Part shown: positions 24,699-33,614 of the stretch, one piece after another
Numbering within the stretch: the first letter of the stretch is position 1
How the letters are laid out: each line of letters starts with the position of its first letter
Assembly: GCA_015233725.1 (NCBI GenBank)
Contig: JADFXD010000028.1
Span: 1-33,614 of the forward strand
From: Nitrospirota bacterium
GTDB lineage: Bacteria; Nitrospirota; Thermodesulfovibrionia; Thermodesulfovibrionales; Magnetobacteriaceae
Length of the DNA: 33,614 nucleotides
Reading direction: 5' to 3'
The notes under the pieces: model-generated
What the model saw: only the letters and a program-made list of their open reading frames with translations
Database searches by the model: none
Told to the model about the DNA's origin: nothing
Translations under genes and position numbers: made by a program

Positions 24699-26939
24699 AT
24701 GATAGAGCCTGCGATTACAAACGAGCTGATAAAGGAGCACGGACTAACTGCCCTTGAGTATCAGCGTATTACACAGATATTGGGCCGTGAGCCTACGTTT
24801 ACGGAGCTTGGGATATTTTCCGTTATGTGGTCTGAGCACTGCTCCTACAAGAGTTCTCGCTTACACCTGAAGAACTTCCCAACAACCGGGGAGCGGGTGA
24901 TCCAGGGACCAGGTGAAAATGCCGGTGTCATAGACATAGGACAGGGGATGGTTGCGGTGTTCAAGATGGAATCACACAATCACCCCTCTTATATAGAGCC
25001 TTACCAGGGGGCGGCTACGGGCGTGGGCGGTATCCTGAGAGACATATTCACCATGGGCGCAAGGCCGGTGTCATCGCTTAATTCCCTACGATTTGGCCCC
25101 CTGTCGGAGCCTTACCACAAGTACCTGTTTGGCGGCGTTGTGGGAGGGATCGCTGGATATGGAAACTGCATGGGCGTGCCCACTGTCGGTGGGGAACTTT
25201 ACTGTCACCCCTGTTACGGTGGCAATATCCTAGTCAACGTCTTTAACATTGGACTGGCGAAAAAAGAGCGCATATTCTATGGAAAGGCAAGCGGGATCGG
25301 CAATCTCGTCATCTACGTTGGCGCCAAAACCGGTAGAGATGGTATCCACGGTGTTACAATGGCAAGCGAGGAGTTCAAGGACGACGCCCAACAGAAGAAA
25401 CCCAATGTCCAGATAGGTGACCCCTTTACGGAAAAGCTCCTGCTAGAGGCGTGCCTTGAGGCCATGAAAAAGGGACTCATTGTGGGCATACAGGATATGG
25501 GTGGGGCGGGGCTTACGTCGTCCTCCTCGGAGATGGCAGGCAGGGCCGGCACGGGCATCGAGCTTGAGTTAAGCGCCGTACCGTTGCGGGCGCAGGACAT
25601 GATCCCATATGAGATCATGCTCTCCGAGAGTCAGGAGAGGATGCTCCTCGTTACGGAACCATCCAGGCGGGATGCCCTCCTCGATATATTTAAGAAATGG
25701 GACCTGGATGCCACGGTTATAGGGATTGTCACCGGGGATGGCTATCTGAGGGTCAAGTGGCATGGCAACACCGTGGCCGAGATACCGGCGGCAAAGATAT
25801 CCGAGGACGCCCCCATCTACGACAGACCCTCTGCGCCCCCACCGGAGCAGGCCGCACTAAACACCCTCGACCTTAAAGACGTACCAGAACCAACGAGCTA
25901 TAATTCCTGCCTCCTGAGGCTCCTATCTTCACCATCGATTGCCTCAAAGGCACTTATCTGGCAGCAGTACGACCACATGGTGAGGACCGATACGGTGACG
26001 CTGCCCGGCTCCGATGCCGCCCTGATCAGGGTAAAGGAGACCGACCTGGGGATTGCCATGTCGGTTGACTGTAACAGTCGATACTGTTACCTGGACCCTT
26101 ACGCGGGGGCGGTTCATGCCGTGTGCGAGGCCGCAAGAAATGTCGCGTGCAGTGGGGCCACTCCGGTTGCGTTGACCGATTGCCTCAACTTTGGAAACCC
26201 GGAGAAGCCTCATGTGATGTGGCAGTTTAAGCGGGCCATCGAGGGCATAAGCGATGCCTGCAGGGCGCTTGAGACCCCGGTTATAAGCGGAAACGTCAGC
26301 TTCTATAACGAGACCAGATCAACGGCCATCTATCCCACGCCAATTGTGGCGATGGTCGGTGTCCTGGATGACGTTAACATACATCTGACGCAGGGCTTTA
26401 AGGGGACGGGACATGCCGTCATGGTGATAGGGCAGGTGCGTCGGGGGCTTGGGGCAAGTGAGTACCTCGCCCTCTGTCACGACATGGAGAGGGGCTTGCC
26501 ACCTGAGATTGATATCCATAAGGAACGACAGTTGTGCAGGCTATTGGCCCGATTAAATCAAGGCGGGCTATTGCTCTCTGCCCATGACTGCTCAGAGGGA
26601 GGTGTGTCTGTGGCGATTGCGGAGTCTGCGATCTCGGGGGCAGTTGGTGTGGATGCCGATCTATCGTTGATCAGGCAAAATGGAAGACCCATCAGAGGCG
26701 ATATCCAGCTCTTTGGTGAGACGGCATGTAGCGTCGTTGTCAGCGCATATCCCGAACACGCCACCGAAATAACTAAACAGGCAAAAGATGCAGGGCTGCA
26801 TGGCATTTTAATTGGAAAGACAGGCGGAGACCGCCTGTGTCTAAGACTCAATGACCTGATCTTTGTCAATATCGCCGTGAGTGAGCTTACAACAACCTAT
26901 AACAATGCACTACAGAGGGAGCTTGGACAGAATATTTGA
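24699..26939 (+). CDS. purL: Phosphoribosylformylglycinamidine synthase, synthetase subunit
   Basis: This enzyme converts FGAR to FGAM with ATP and ammonia supplied by PurQ/PurS, neither of which is seen here. The 746 residues match the small PurL that lacks a fused glutaminase. Recognisable parts are [15 protein letters not shown] (substrate-binding His), [27 protein letters not shown] (outlined), [13 protein letters not shown] and [14 protein letters not shown]. Later come [21 protein letters not shown] and [18 protein letters not shown] repeated AIRS-like half is present as expected. Upstream of the start the TGCTATAAT box implies a leaderless mRNA. The AAGGAGG at 24658-24664 is too far away to be the ribosome site. 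purF overlaps its end. Confidence 0.97.
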   Translation: MIEPAITNELIKEHGLTALEYQRITQILGREPTFTELGIFSVMWSEHCSYKSSRLHLKNFPTTGERVIQGPGENAGVIDIGQGMVAVFKMESHNHPSYIEPYQGAATGVGGILRDIFTMGARPVSSLNSLRFGPLSEPYHKYLFGGVVGGIAGYGNCMGVPTVGGELYCHPCYGGNILVNVFNIGLAKKERIFYGKASGIGNLVIYVGAKTGRDGIHGVTMASEEFKDDAQQKKPNVQIGDPFTEKLLLEACLEAMKKGLIVGIQDMGGAGLTSSSSEMAGRAGTGIELELSAVPLRAQDMIPYEIMLSESQERMLLVTEPSRRDALLDIFKKWDLDATVIGIVTGDGYLRVKWHGNTVAEIPAAKISEDAPIYDRPSAPPPEQAALNTLDLKDVPEPTSYNSCLLRLLSSPSIASKALIWQQYDHMVRTDTVTLPGSDAALIRVKETDLGIAMSVDCNSRYCYLDPYAGAVHAVCEAARNVACSGATPVALTDCLNFGNPEKPHVMWQFKRAIEGISDACRALETPVISGNVSFYNETRSTAIYPTPIVAMVGVLDDVNIHLTQGFKGTGHAVMVIGQVRRGLGASEYLALCHDMERGLPPEIDIHKERQLCRLLARLNQGGLLLSAHDCSEGGVSVAIAESAISGAVGVDADLSLIRQNGRPIRGDIQLFGETACSVVVSAYPEHATEITKQAKDAGLHGILIGKTGGDRLCLRLNDLIFVNIAVSELTTTYNNALQRELGQNI

Positions 26940-28314
26940 AATAAGAGAAGAGTGTGGCGTCTTTGGCGTATACGGACACCCCGAGGCGGCAAACCTCACG
27001 TATCTGGGCCTATACGCCCTCCAGCACAGGGGACAGGAAGGGGCAGGCATATGTTCTTCTAACGGCCACACCATGTGCATCGAAAAGGCAATGGGACTCG
27101 TCTCTGATGTATTCAACGAGGAGAGGCTAAAGCGCTTGCCAGGAAATGCAGCCATCGGCCACAACAGATACTCTACGGCAGGTGGAAGCATGCTGAAAAA
27201 CGTCCAACCCATCATGGCAAACTGTTTGCTTGGTTCGTTGTCGCTCGCGCATAACGGAAACCTGACCAACGCGATATCGCTGAGAAAACAGTTGCAACAA
27301 GATGGCGCCATATTCCAATCCAACTCCGACAGCGAGGTCATCCTTCACCTCATCGCCCATGCCAAAGGCAGCAGCGCTCAGGAGAAGTTCATCGAGGTGG
27401 TACAGGAGATCGAGGGGGCCTACAGCCTGTTGATCCTCCTGGAGGATCAGCTCGTTGCCATCAGAGACCCCTTTGGCGTACGCCCTCTGTGTCTTGGGCA
27501 GTTTGACGGCGCCTACGTGGTTGCCTCCGAGACATGTGCCTTTGACCTCATCGGGGCCACCTACATCAGAGACGTAGAGCCCGGAGAGATGCTGGTCATA
27601 AACGACAACGGTCTGCACTCTGTCAAGGCCATAGATAGCTATAAGCGTGCGCACTGTGTGTTTGAGTTCATATACTTTGCCCGCCCCGACAGCAGGATAT
27701 TTGGAGGGCTAAACGTCCACCGCATAAGGAAAGAGCTTGGCAAACGCCTTGCGATTAACTCACACGTAGATGCAGATGTGGTCATCCCCGTACCGGACTC
27801 CGGCGTCCCCTCCACCATAGGATACGCCGAGCAGAGCGGTGTGCCCTTTGATTTCGGCCTCGTGAGAAACCACTACGTGGGTAGGACATTTATAGAACCC
27901 AAAAGCAGCATTAGACACTTTGGTGTCAAGATCAAACTAAATGCTATACAAAATGTTACCAGGGGCAAGCGGGTCGTGATCGTGGATGACTCCATAGTCA
28001 GAGGTACAACGAGCAAGAAGATCGTCAAGATGATCAGGGAACTCGGCCAGGCAAAAGAGGTGCATCTGAGGATCAGCTCACCCTGTACAATAGGGCCATG
28101 CTTTTATGGCATCAACACACCAACACGAAGCGAGCTCATCGCGGCAACCCATCAGGTTGAGGAGATCAGAAAGTATCTAACGGCGGATTCCCTGGCCTAT
28201 CTATCCTTAGAGGGGCTACGTTCAGCCCTGCCAAATCCAGACGACTACTGCTATGCCTGCTTCAACGGCGACTATCCCATCGGCTTTCCCCAGGAGGAGT
28301 CCCCCGAACTATAA
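26905..28314 (+). CDS. purF: Amidophosphoribosyltransferase
   Basis: This enzyme makes phosphoribosylamine from PRPP and glutamine, the first purine step. From ATG 26905 it has 469 residues. The N-terminal nucleophile Cys is exposed after removal of a short propeptide (FEIREE before CGVFGVYGH). The glutaminase domain has [10 protein letters not shown] and HNGNLTNA; the PRTase domain has [14 protein letters not shown]. Four Cys sit where the 4Fe-4S cluster of the Bacillus-type enzyme is bound ([29 protein letters not shown]), so an oxygen-labile cluster is likely. ATG 26905 overlaps purL by 35 bp. An in-frame GTG at 26881 is possible; neither has a strong Shine-Dalgarno. Confidence 0.96.
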   Translation: MHYRGSLDRIFEIREECGVFGVYGHPEAANLTYLGLYALQHRGQEGAGICSSNGHTMCIEKAMGLVSDVFNEERLKRLPGNAAIGHNRYSTAGGSMLKNVQPIMANCLLGSLSLAHNGNLTNAISLRKQLQQDGAIFQSNSDSEVILHLIAHAKGSSAQEKFIEVVQEIEGAYSLLILLEDQLVAIRDPFGVRPLCLGQFDGAYVVASETCAFDLIGATYIRDVEPGEMLVINDNGLHSVKAIDSYKRAHCVFEFIYFARPDSRIFGGLNVHRIRKELGKRLAINSHVDADVVIPVPDSGVPSTIGYAEQSGVPFDFGLVRNHYVGRTFIEPKSSIRHFGVKIKLNAIQNVTRGKRVVIVDDSIVRGTTSKKIVKMIRELGQAKEVHLRISSPCTIGPCFYGINTPTRSELIAATHQVEEIRKYLTADSLAYLSLEGLRSALPNPDDYCYACFNGDYPIGFPQEESPEL

Positions 28315-28380
28315 CTTCGTTACAAGTTAGGCGGCCTACGGCCACTGACACTACTATCGTAGAAATGCATTCAGCCGGTA

Positions 28381-28650
28381 TTAATGTTGACCCTTTATTA
28401 TTAGCAATACTAAGACAACTACAGCGATGAAACTAAGCACTCCAATAACACCTAATACTTTGGCAATAACAACAACTGTGCGCGAGTTGCTCGTTTTAGC
28501 CGCCCTTGTTCCTGAGAGGACTTCCACATTATTATAGAATCTCGACCACTGGCTTATCTGAACAAACATAAGAATAAGTAGCGACGCCATTGCAGGGGTA
28601 CCACTGCATTCAAACGTGGTCACATTGCTGCCGCATAGTAACAACGCCAT
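28381..28650 (-). CDS. Small membrane protein with repeat-encoded N-terminus
   Basis: No known family is recognised for this protein of about 89 residues. The first 18 residues (MALLLCGSNVTTFECSGT) lie inside the 111-bp repeat. The rest has two hydrophobic segments (ASLLILMFVQI and VVVIAKVLGVIGVLSFIAVVVLVLLII). The repeat contributes TTGCCA, 16 nt, TATACC and the ATG 8 nt later, so it may supply both promoter and start codon. An in-frame TTG at 28686 is an alternative start. The same N-terminal codons occur in copy A at 10264, where the frame closes after 26 codons. Whether the encoded protein is made is unknown; the strong hydrophobic C-terminus makes a real gene plausible. Confidence 0.45.
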   Translation of the reverse strand: MALLLCGSNVTTFECSGTPAMASLLILMFVQISQWSRFYNNVEVLSGTRAAKTSNSRTVVVIAKVLGVIGVLSFIAVVVLVLLIIKGQH

Positions 28651-28707
28651 ATTATGAAGGTATAAAAGTGCCTTAAATCCTGGCAACCACGGTTGACTGT
28701 GGTGCTA
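28597..28707 (-). repeat. 111-bp dispersed repeat, copy B
   Basis: It is the reverse complement of 10208-10318 with one mismatch. On the minus strand it reads into the small membrane-protein gene, supplying a possible promoter, its ATG and its first 18 codons. Confidence 0.92.
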
Positions 28708-28770
28708 TCGAGAAATTCCCTTCATATCCCCGTGTGCATATTCCATCTAACCACCCAGCCCACGCAAGAA

Positions 28771-28846
28771 GGGGTCAAGGGGTCCGTGACCCCTTGCAGG
28801 GGGTTTTAAAGGGGGGCGGAGCCGCCCCTTTCTTTTTTTTTTTCTT
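28771..28846 (+). terminator. GC-rich repeat copy that forms a strong Rho-independent terminator
   Basis: GGGGTCAAGGGGTCCGTGACCCC is followed by CCTTGCAGG and then GGGGCGGAGCCGCCCC, a perfect stem ending in a run of mainly T (28832-28846). On the plus strand it would end transcripts arriving from purL-purF. Confidence 0.75.
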
Positions 28847-28851
28847 ATCGC

Positions 28852-29346
28852 TCAGTAAGGGGTTTCGTCTTCGGCTTCGTTTTCTTTATCGAGGTCGTAC
28901 AGGGACATGGCGACTTCTCTGACGCGCTCGTCCCACCTTATGTCGTCCTTGTTGAGCTCGAGTTCGGCGTAGAAGTTTTCTACGTCATGGCCGACCAGCT
29001 TGTAGGGGTTTTTGGGGGTCTCGGGGTCTACGACTATGTGCCGGAGCTGGTGCCTGATCAGTCGGACCTGGTCTTTTTTCTCTATGTTATTAAAGGTCAG
29101 TTTGTCCAGAAACAGGATGAAGTCATACCCTTCGGCTGTTGCCGTGTCGTCCTTTGTCAGGTGCCTGGTGAGGTCGTTTGTCTTCTGTATCCGGCCCAGG
29201 ACTATGTTGCCGCTGCTGGTTCTCTTGTTTCTGTCAAACAGCACCCTGATGCTGACGTTTATAAGCTCGGAGAAATACTGATTCCTTACCTCATTCAGTA
29301 ACGCTATAACACTGGATGGTACGTCTTCAAATCTATTATATGGCAA
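28852..29346 (-). CDS. Phage-metallopeptidase-like protein with an altered zinc motif
   Basis: This 164-residue protein resembles the putative phage metallopeptidase group. Residues 1-90 form a mixed fold, with FILFLDKLTF before the motif. The putative zinc motif is H99-Q-L-R-H103, followed by VVDPETPKNPYKLVGHD (H120) and VENFYAEL. In enzymes of this type the motif is HExxH with a catalytic Glu; here it is Gln100. It would bind zinc but probably not hydrolyse peptides, unless the gene call hides a sequencing error. The start is TTG 29346, with GAGG 6 nt upstream. It lies between the small membrane gene and pgk without obvious operon links. Confidence 0.6.
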   Translation of the reverse strand: MPYNRFEDVPSSVIALLNEVRNQYFSELINVSIRVLFDRNKRTSSGNIVLGRIQKTNDLTRHLTKDDTATAEGYDFILFLDKLTFNNIEKKDQVRLIRHQLRHIVVDPETPKNPYKLVGHDVENFYAELELNKDDIRWDERVREVAMSLYDLDKENEAEDETPY

Positions 29347-29460
29347 TCCGCACCTCTTCTCTCTCCTTGTATAGCCTGATTATTTGATGGCTACCTAATT
29401 TGGGGGGAGACACACATTCTCCAAGGAGATATGGTCATCCCCCCAGGTTAGTCAAAATAG

Positions 29461-30678
29461 CTATTTATCTGTAAGCGCTGCCACCCCGGGCAGTACCTTG
29501 CCTTCCAGGAGCTCCAGGGAGGCGCCTCCACCGGTTGAGATGAAGGAGACCTTGTCGGTTACCCCCGCCCTCTTAACGGCCAACACCGAGTCGCCACCGC
29601 CAATGATGGTTGTGGCCTTCGTGTTTGCCACGGCGTGAGCCAGATCAAAGGTGCCCTTGGCGAAGGTGTCTATCTCAAAGAGTCCCATTGGTCCGTTCCA
29701 CACCACCGTCTTGGCATCCGACAGGGCGTCTGCAAAGAGCTTGGAGGACTCTGGGCCTATATCGAGGATGCGCCATCCGGCGGGTACTTTATTGGCGGGC
29801 GCAACCTTAGTCGGGGCGCCCTGTTCTACCTTTTCGGCTATCAGGCAGTCCACCGGTAGGAGAAAGTTGACCTTGAAGGCCTTCATCTTCTCCATTACCT
29901 TTCTTGCGACGTCGAGCATGTCGTCCTCGCAGAGGGAGTCGCCGATCTCATAGCCCATTGCCTTGAAAAACGTGTTGGCCATACCCCCGCCAACGATCAC
30001 CTTATCCACCTTGCTTGCCAGGTGGTCGAGCACTCCGATCTTGCCAGAGACCTTGGCCCCGCCAACGATGGCCACAAAAGGTCTCACGGGAGACTCCACG
30101 GAGACGAGCAGGTAGTTAAGCTCCTTCTCCATCAGCAGCCCCGCTGCGGAGGTGGAGACGAACTTGGTTATCCCCTCGGTGGTGGCATGTGCCCTGTGCG
30201 CCGTGCCAAAGGCGTCGTTTACGTAGACGTCGGCCAGCCTGGCGAGGGCCCTGGAGAATTCGGGGTCGTTCTTCTCCTCCTCGGCGTGAAACCTGACGTT
30301 TTCCAGGAGCAGGACGTCGCCTTCCTTCATATCGGCGACCATCTTTTCAACCTCGGGGCCGATGCAATCGGGGGCAAAGGCCACCTTCTTGCTTTTATCG
30401 CCTGTGCGGCTCGCACTGAGTAGTCCTTCCAGGCATTTTGCCACGGGCTGGAGGGTGTACTTGGGGTTGGGTTTTCCCTTTGGCCTTCCGAGGTGGGAGG
30501 CGAGGATCACCTTAGCGCCCTTCTCCAGGGCCATGTTAATGGTTGGAAGGGCGGCACGGACACGGTTGTCATCCGTTATATTGTTTGCCTCATCGAAGGG
30601 GACGTTGAAGTCAACCCTGATGAAGGTTCTCTTGCCCTTTAGGGCAAGGTCCCTGATGACGATCTTGTTAAGTCCCAT
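29461..30678 (-). CDS. pgk: Phosphoglycerate kinase
   Basis: This enzyme interconverts 1,3-bisphosphoglycerate plus ADP with 3-phosphoglycerate plus ATP. The 405 residues are of normal length. The N-terminal domain has [29 protein letters not shown] and ENVR-type contacts, and the nucleotide domain has [23 protein letters not shown] and [17 protein letters not shown] 30678 follows the gap stop by 2 bp, with the Shine-Dalgarno AGGAG embedded in the gap end, so the two are an operon (gap first). Confidence 0.97.
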   Translation of the reverse strand: MGLNKIVIRDLALKGKRTFIRVDFNVPFDEANNITDDNRVRAALPTINMALEKGAKVILASHLGRPKGKPNPKYTLQPVAKCLEGLLSASRTGDKSKKVAFAPDCIGPEVEKMVADMKEGDVLLLENVRFHAEEEKNDPEFSRALARLADVYVNDAFGTAHRAHATTEGITKFVSTSAAGLLMEKELNYLLVSVESPVRPFVAIVGGAKVSGKIGVLDHLASKVDKVIVGGGMANTFFKAMGYEIGDSLCEDDMLDVARKVMEKMKAFKVNFLLPVDCLIAEKVEQGAPTKVAPANKVPAGWRILDIGPESSKLFADALSDAKTVVWNGPMGLFEIDTFAKGTFDLAHAVANTKATTIIGGGDSVLAVKRAGVTDKVSFISTGGGASLELLEGKVLPGVAALTDK

Positions 30679-30680
30679 TA

Positions 30681-31703
<1,023 letters not shown>

Positions 31704-31751
31704 TTATACTTGAGATATATAACAGAGACTACGTCTTGCCTAAATATTATA

Positions 31752-33071
31752 CTACAAGTCTTGCAAATAATTGATCACCAACCCGGTTGGTATCTTGGGA
31801 TAAAAGTACGTTGACTTGGGCGGCATCTTAACCCCGGTCTGCGCGGAGAGCTCTATGTCCTCTACCATTGTGGGGTTTAGGATAAAGGCCGCCTGAAACT
31901 GACCGTCTCTGACCATGTCTATCGTCTTTGCGACATCCATTTCGTATCCAAAGTCATTGACGCCAAACAGTTGTTTAAACACCACGTTGTGCAGGAGCAC
32001 CACGTCGGTGCCCTCCAGGCCGTGGAGTTGTCCACCGTTGTAGCGCAGCACGTAGAAGCCCTCCAGGCCGTGCAGGTACAGGCCAAACGTGTTAAGCTGT
32101 CCGCTGATGGCCTCGGTGATGGCATAACGTGCCGTCGTGGGGTTAGCCCTTTGCAAGGCAGGTTTATTGATGTACTCGACATTGAATTGCCCTCTGAGTA
32201 TTTCTATCGGGTCTTTAATTATTGGGCTCTTGGGTGGGTCTTTGTGTGGTCCTTGCGGCAGGTAATTGATCAGCCTGTGAGTGGGCAGTATGGTCAGGCC
32301 GCCATCGGCGGTGTTGACCAGGAGCATCAGGACGTAGTCGTAGTCCTTGCGTTGAGTGCCGGTATGGCCGCTTTTTAGTTGACATTCCTCTCTCATGATC
32401 CGCTGGTACTCCAGGGCGGTTTCGTAGCGGTGGTGTCCGTCCGCTATGAAGAAGTCGTTGCCGCTGAGATTAGCGCTGATAGCGGCGACTGAGTGTGGGT
32501 CGTTGATGATCCAGCATTTGTGACGTATTAAGTCATCGTCGTTGAATTCAAAGTATGGTTTGCTGTTGAGTATATTGTGGTAGAGCTGGTTTAGTTCTTT
32601 GGCGGGGTCGTTGTATATGGCAAATATCGGGCTTATGTTGGCGCAGCAGGCACGCATGAGGTTGAGTCTGTCGAGCTTGGGTTTTGCCCTGGTCATTTCG
32701 TGGGGATATATCCCATCCCCGTGTGGTACGAGCCTCACGGCGGCGAATATGCCACGCATCACCATCTGTTTGCCCTCTATAGAGTAGTCCGTCTCATAGA
32801 GATAGAAGGCCGGTCTTTCCTCAAACTTGATGACACCGTCCTTGAGCCAATCCTTAAGGCTCTCGGATGCCCGAAAGTACTTGTTGCACATATCGGTGTC
32901 GTCGGTAAACTCCTTACCGCACTCAACCCTGGCGATGTTGAAGGGGCTTTTCAGGTAAAGCGCATCCTGCCTCTCTGGCGTGATGATGTCGTATGGCGGA
33001 GCGATAACGTCCTCCATAGCCACACGCCCCGGGTCGTACAACAGCCCTCTGAAGGGTATTACCTCAGTCAA
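31752..33071 (-). CDS. DUF1015 family protein
   Basis: This 439-residue DUF1015 protein has VIPFRGLLYDPGRVAMEDVIAPPYDIITPERQ (outlined), SPFNIARVECG and FYLYETDYSIEGKQMVMRGIFA. It continues with GIYPHEMTRAKPKLDRLNLMRAC, SPIFAIY and FFIADGHHRYETALEY. DGHHRYETA is the family hallmark; the biochemical role is unknown. The start is TTG 33071; upstream on the minus strand there is an extended -10 (TGATATAAT) with a leader of about 25 nt, unlike the leaderless genes elsewhere in the window. It is on the same strand as gap, 69 bp upstream of it. Confidence 0.94.
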   Translation of the reverse strand: MTEVIPFRGLLYDPGRVAMEDVIAPPYDIITPERQDALYLKSPFNIARVECGKEFTDDTDMCNKYFRASESLKDWLKDGVIKFEERPAFYLYETDYSIEGKQMVMRGIFAAVRLVPHGDGIYPHEMTRAKPKLDRLNLMRACCANISPIFAIYNDPAKELNQLYHNILNSKPYFEFNDDDLIRHKCWIINDPHSVAAISANLSGNDFFIADGHHRYETALEYQRIMREECQLKSGHTGTQRKDYDYVLMLLVNTADGGLTILPTHRLINYLPQGPHKDPPKSPIIKDPIEILRGQFNVEYINKPALQRANPTTARYAITEAISGQLNTFGLYLHGLEGFYVLRYNGGQLHGLEGTDVVLLHNVVFKQLFGVNDFGYEMDVAKTIDMVRDGQFQAAFILNPTMVEDIELSAQTGVKMPPKSTYFYPKIPTGLVINYLQDL

Positions 33072-33102
33072 TCGTGTCTCTCACAAGAATCAAAGTGTGG
33101 GT

Positions 33103-33111
33103 ATTATATCA
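33103..33111 (-). promoter_or_regulatory. Extended -10 promoter of the DUF1015 gene
   Basis: TGATATAAT on the minus strand, with the TTG start about 31 nt downstream. It is a contrast to the 6-nt spacing of the leaderless candidates. Confidence 0.55.
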
Positions 33112-33343
33112 CGTCCTGGGATTAATTTCAAACGGAATTTTTAGGGACTGGCCTGTTTGTTAAATTCATTAACAGAGATGTCAGGCTTTTTTATGTTAGA
33201 AAAAATGGCTCTTGCCAACTTTGAGTGGGTAAGATTAGCAACCCCACCTATGGACAGTAGGGAAGGGGAAATGCTAAGTCTTGTCGTGTTCCCTTTAATC
33301 TCTATTGTTTTCGAGGGAAAGCCTATAAAGGGCAAGGCGTTAG
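33112..33343. other. Region with short unrecognised frames
   Basis: There are overlapping frames on both strands (33141-33335 minus, 33157-33378 plus). The minus frame reads IGGVANLTHSKLARAIFSNI and looks protein-like, but I cannot assign a family and neither has a convincing ribosome site. It may be part of the transposon remnant or a decayed gene. Confidence 0.3.
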
Positions 33344-33614
33344 ATTGTACTACCGCTCCCGTTGGTCGCTACACTTAAGTTTAGTTACCCATGCGAAATA
33401 AGAAGGAACCGGTATTTTTGGGCAACGCATAGTCGCTTAAAACCGATATATGAGGCAGCCAAAACAATCAAAAGACATTGGTCAGGAGTAATAAGATGGT
33501 ATGACAGTAGAATCAATAATGGAATATTAGAGGGACTTAATAGTTTAGTGCAAGCAGCTAAAGCAAGGGGTTATAGAACATTTAAAAACCTAAAGGTTAT
33601 TATCTACATGCTCA
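33344..33614 (+). pseudogene. ISL3-type transposase C-terminal fragment
   Basis: The open frame ending at the window edge encodes KTIKRHWSGVIRWYDSRINN, then GILEGLNSLVQAAKARGYRT and KNLKVIIYML. This is the C-terminal signature of ISL3 transposases (the W..R..NG..EG.NS.. block with the third catalytic Glu). The frame begins only at 33344 after a stop, so the N-terminal two thirds are missing. No terminal inverted repeat is visible. The fragment may continue beyond the right edge. It is a remnant of an insertion event next to the DUF1015 gene. Confidence 0.7.

Noticed and set aside
24494..24757. Plus-strand frame upstream of purL as a gene
   Set aside because: It is read through the GC-rich repeat and has no protein-like composition or family similarity.

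Overview
The window reads as a stretch of chromosome from a Gram-negative, environmentally responsive bacterium. Evidence includes an outer-membrane barrel protein, a TonB protein, an O-antigen-type ABC exporter, and c-di-GMP, cAMP and chemotaxis signalling proteins. The mix of DUF29, DUF1015, a hemerythrin-tailed chemoreceptor and GC-rich hairpin repeats would fit a Nitrospirota (possibly magnetotactic) or deltaproteobacterial-type genome. That placement is a guess from gene flavour, not a phylogenetic result. Nucleotide-synthesis and glycolysis genes are GC-richer, while 1310-4665, 13080-17815 and the last 500 bases are visibly AT-richer, suggesting accessory content.

Layout. 1-4665 (+): a tandem methyltransferase protein, then a three-gene module of a barrel protein, a periplasmic cupredoxin and a membrane adenylate cyclase. 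4689-6687 (-): a small membrane protein, an NTF2-like protein and a DUF29 protein bracketed by 34-bp direct repeats. 6762-10151 (-): the pyrimidine operon pyrB-pyrC-carA. 10501-12941 (-): wzm-wzt glycan exporter. 13217-15841 (+): a GAF-GGDEF-EAL protein. 15999-17810 (+): a phosphoribosyltransferase-like protein coupled to a DprA-like SLOG protein, a candidate accessory or defence pair. 17858-21053 (-): chemoreceptor with hemerythrin tail, CBS-pair protein and PH-domain membrane protein. 21229-24183 (+): geranylgeranyl-reductase-type flavoprotein, TonB, DUF3553 and a DNA methyltransferase-repair protein. 24699-28314 (+): purL-purF. 28381-33071 (-): small membrane protein, degenerate metallopeptidase-like protein, gap-pgk and a DUF1015 protein. 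33344-33614 (+): an ISL3-type transposase remnant cut by the window edge.

How it works together. pyrBC-carA supply early pyrimidine steps, purL-purF purine steps, and gap-pgk central glycolysis. The signalling genes (cyclase, GGDEF-EAL, chemoreceptor) are each membrane-anchored sensors.

Three observations cut across the genes. First, at least five genes (barrel protein, DUF29, pyrB, wzm, PH protein) have a sigma70-like -10 box exactly 6 nt before the start codon, and purL has an extended -10 box 8 nt before it. This implies widespread leaderless mRNAs. Second, a family of GC-rich two-hairpin repeats recurs about seven times, often with a terminator-like T-run, and in two places an open reading frame runs through it into a real gene. 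Third, a 111-bp repeat (two copies, one mismatch) carries a possible promoter, a start codon and about 18 codons. All calls are by eye from the sequence; no database search was run.
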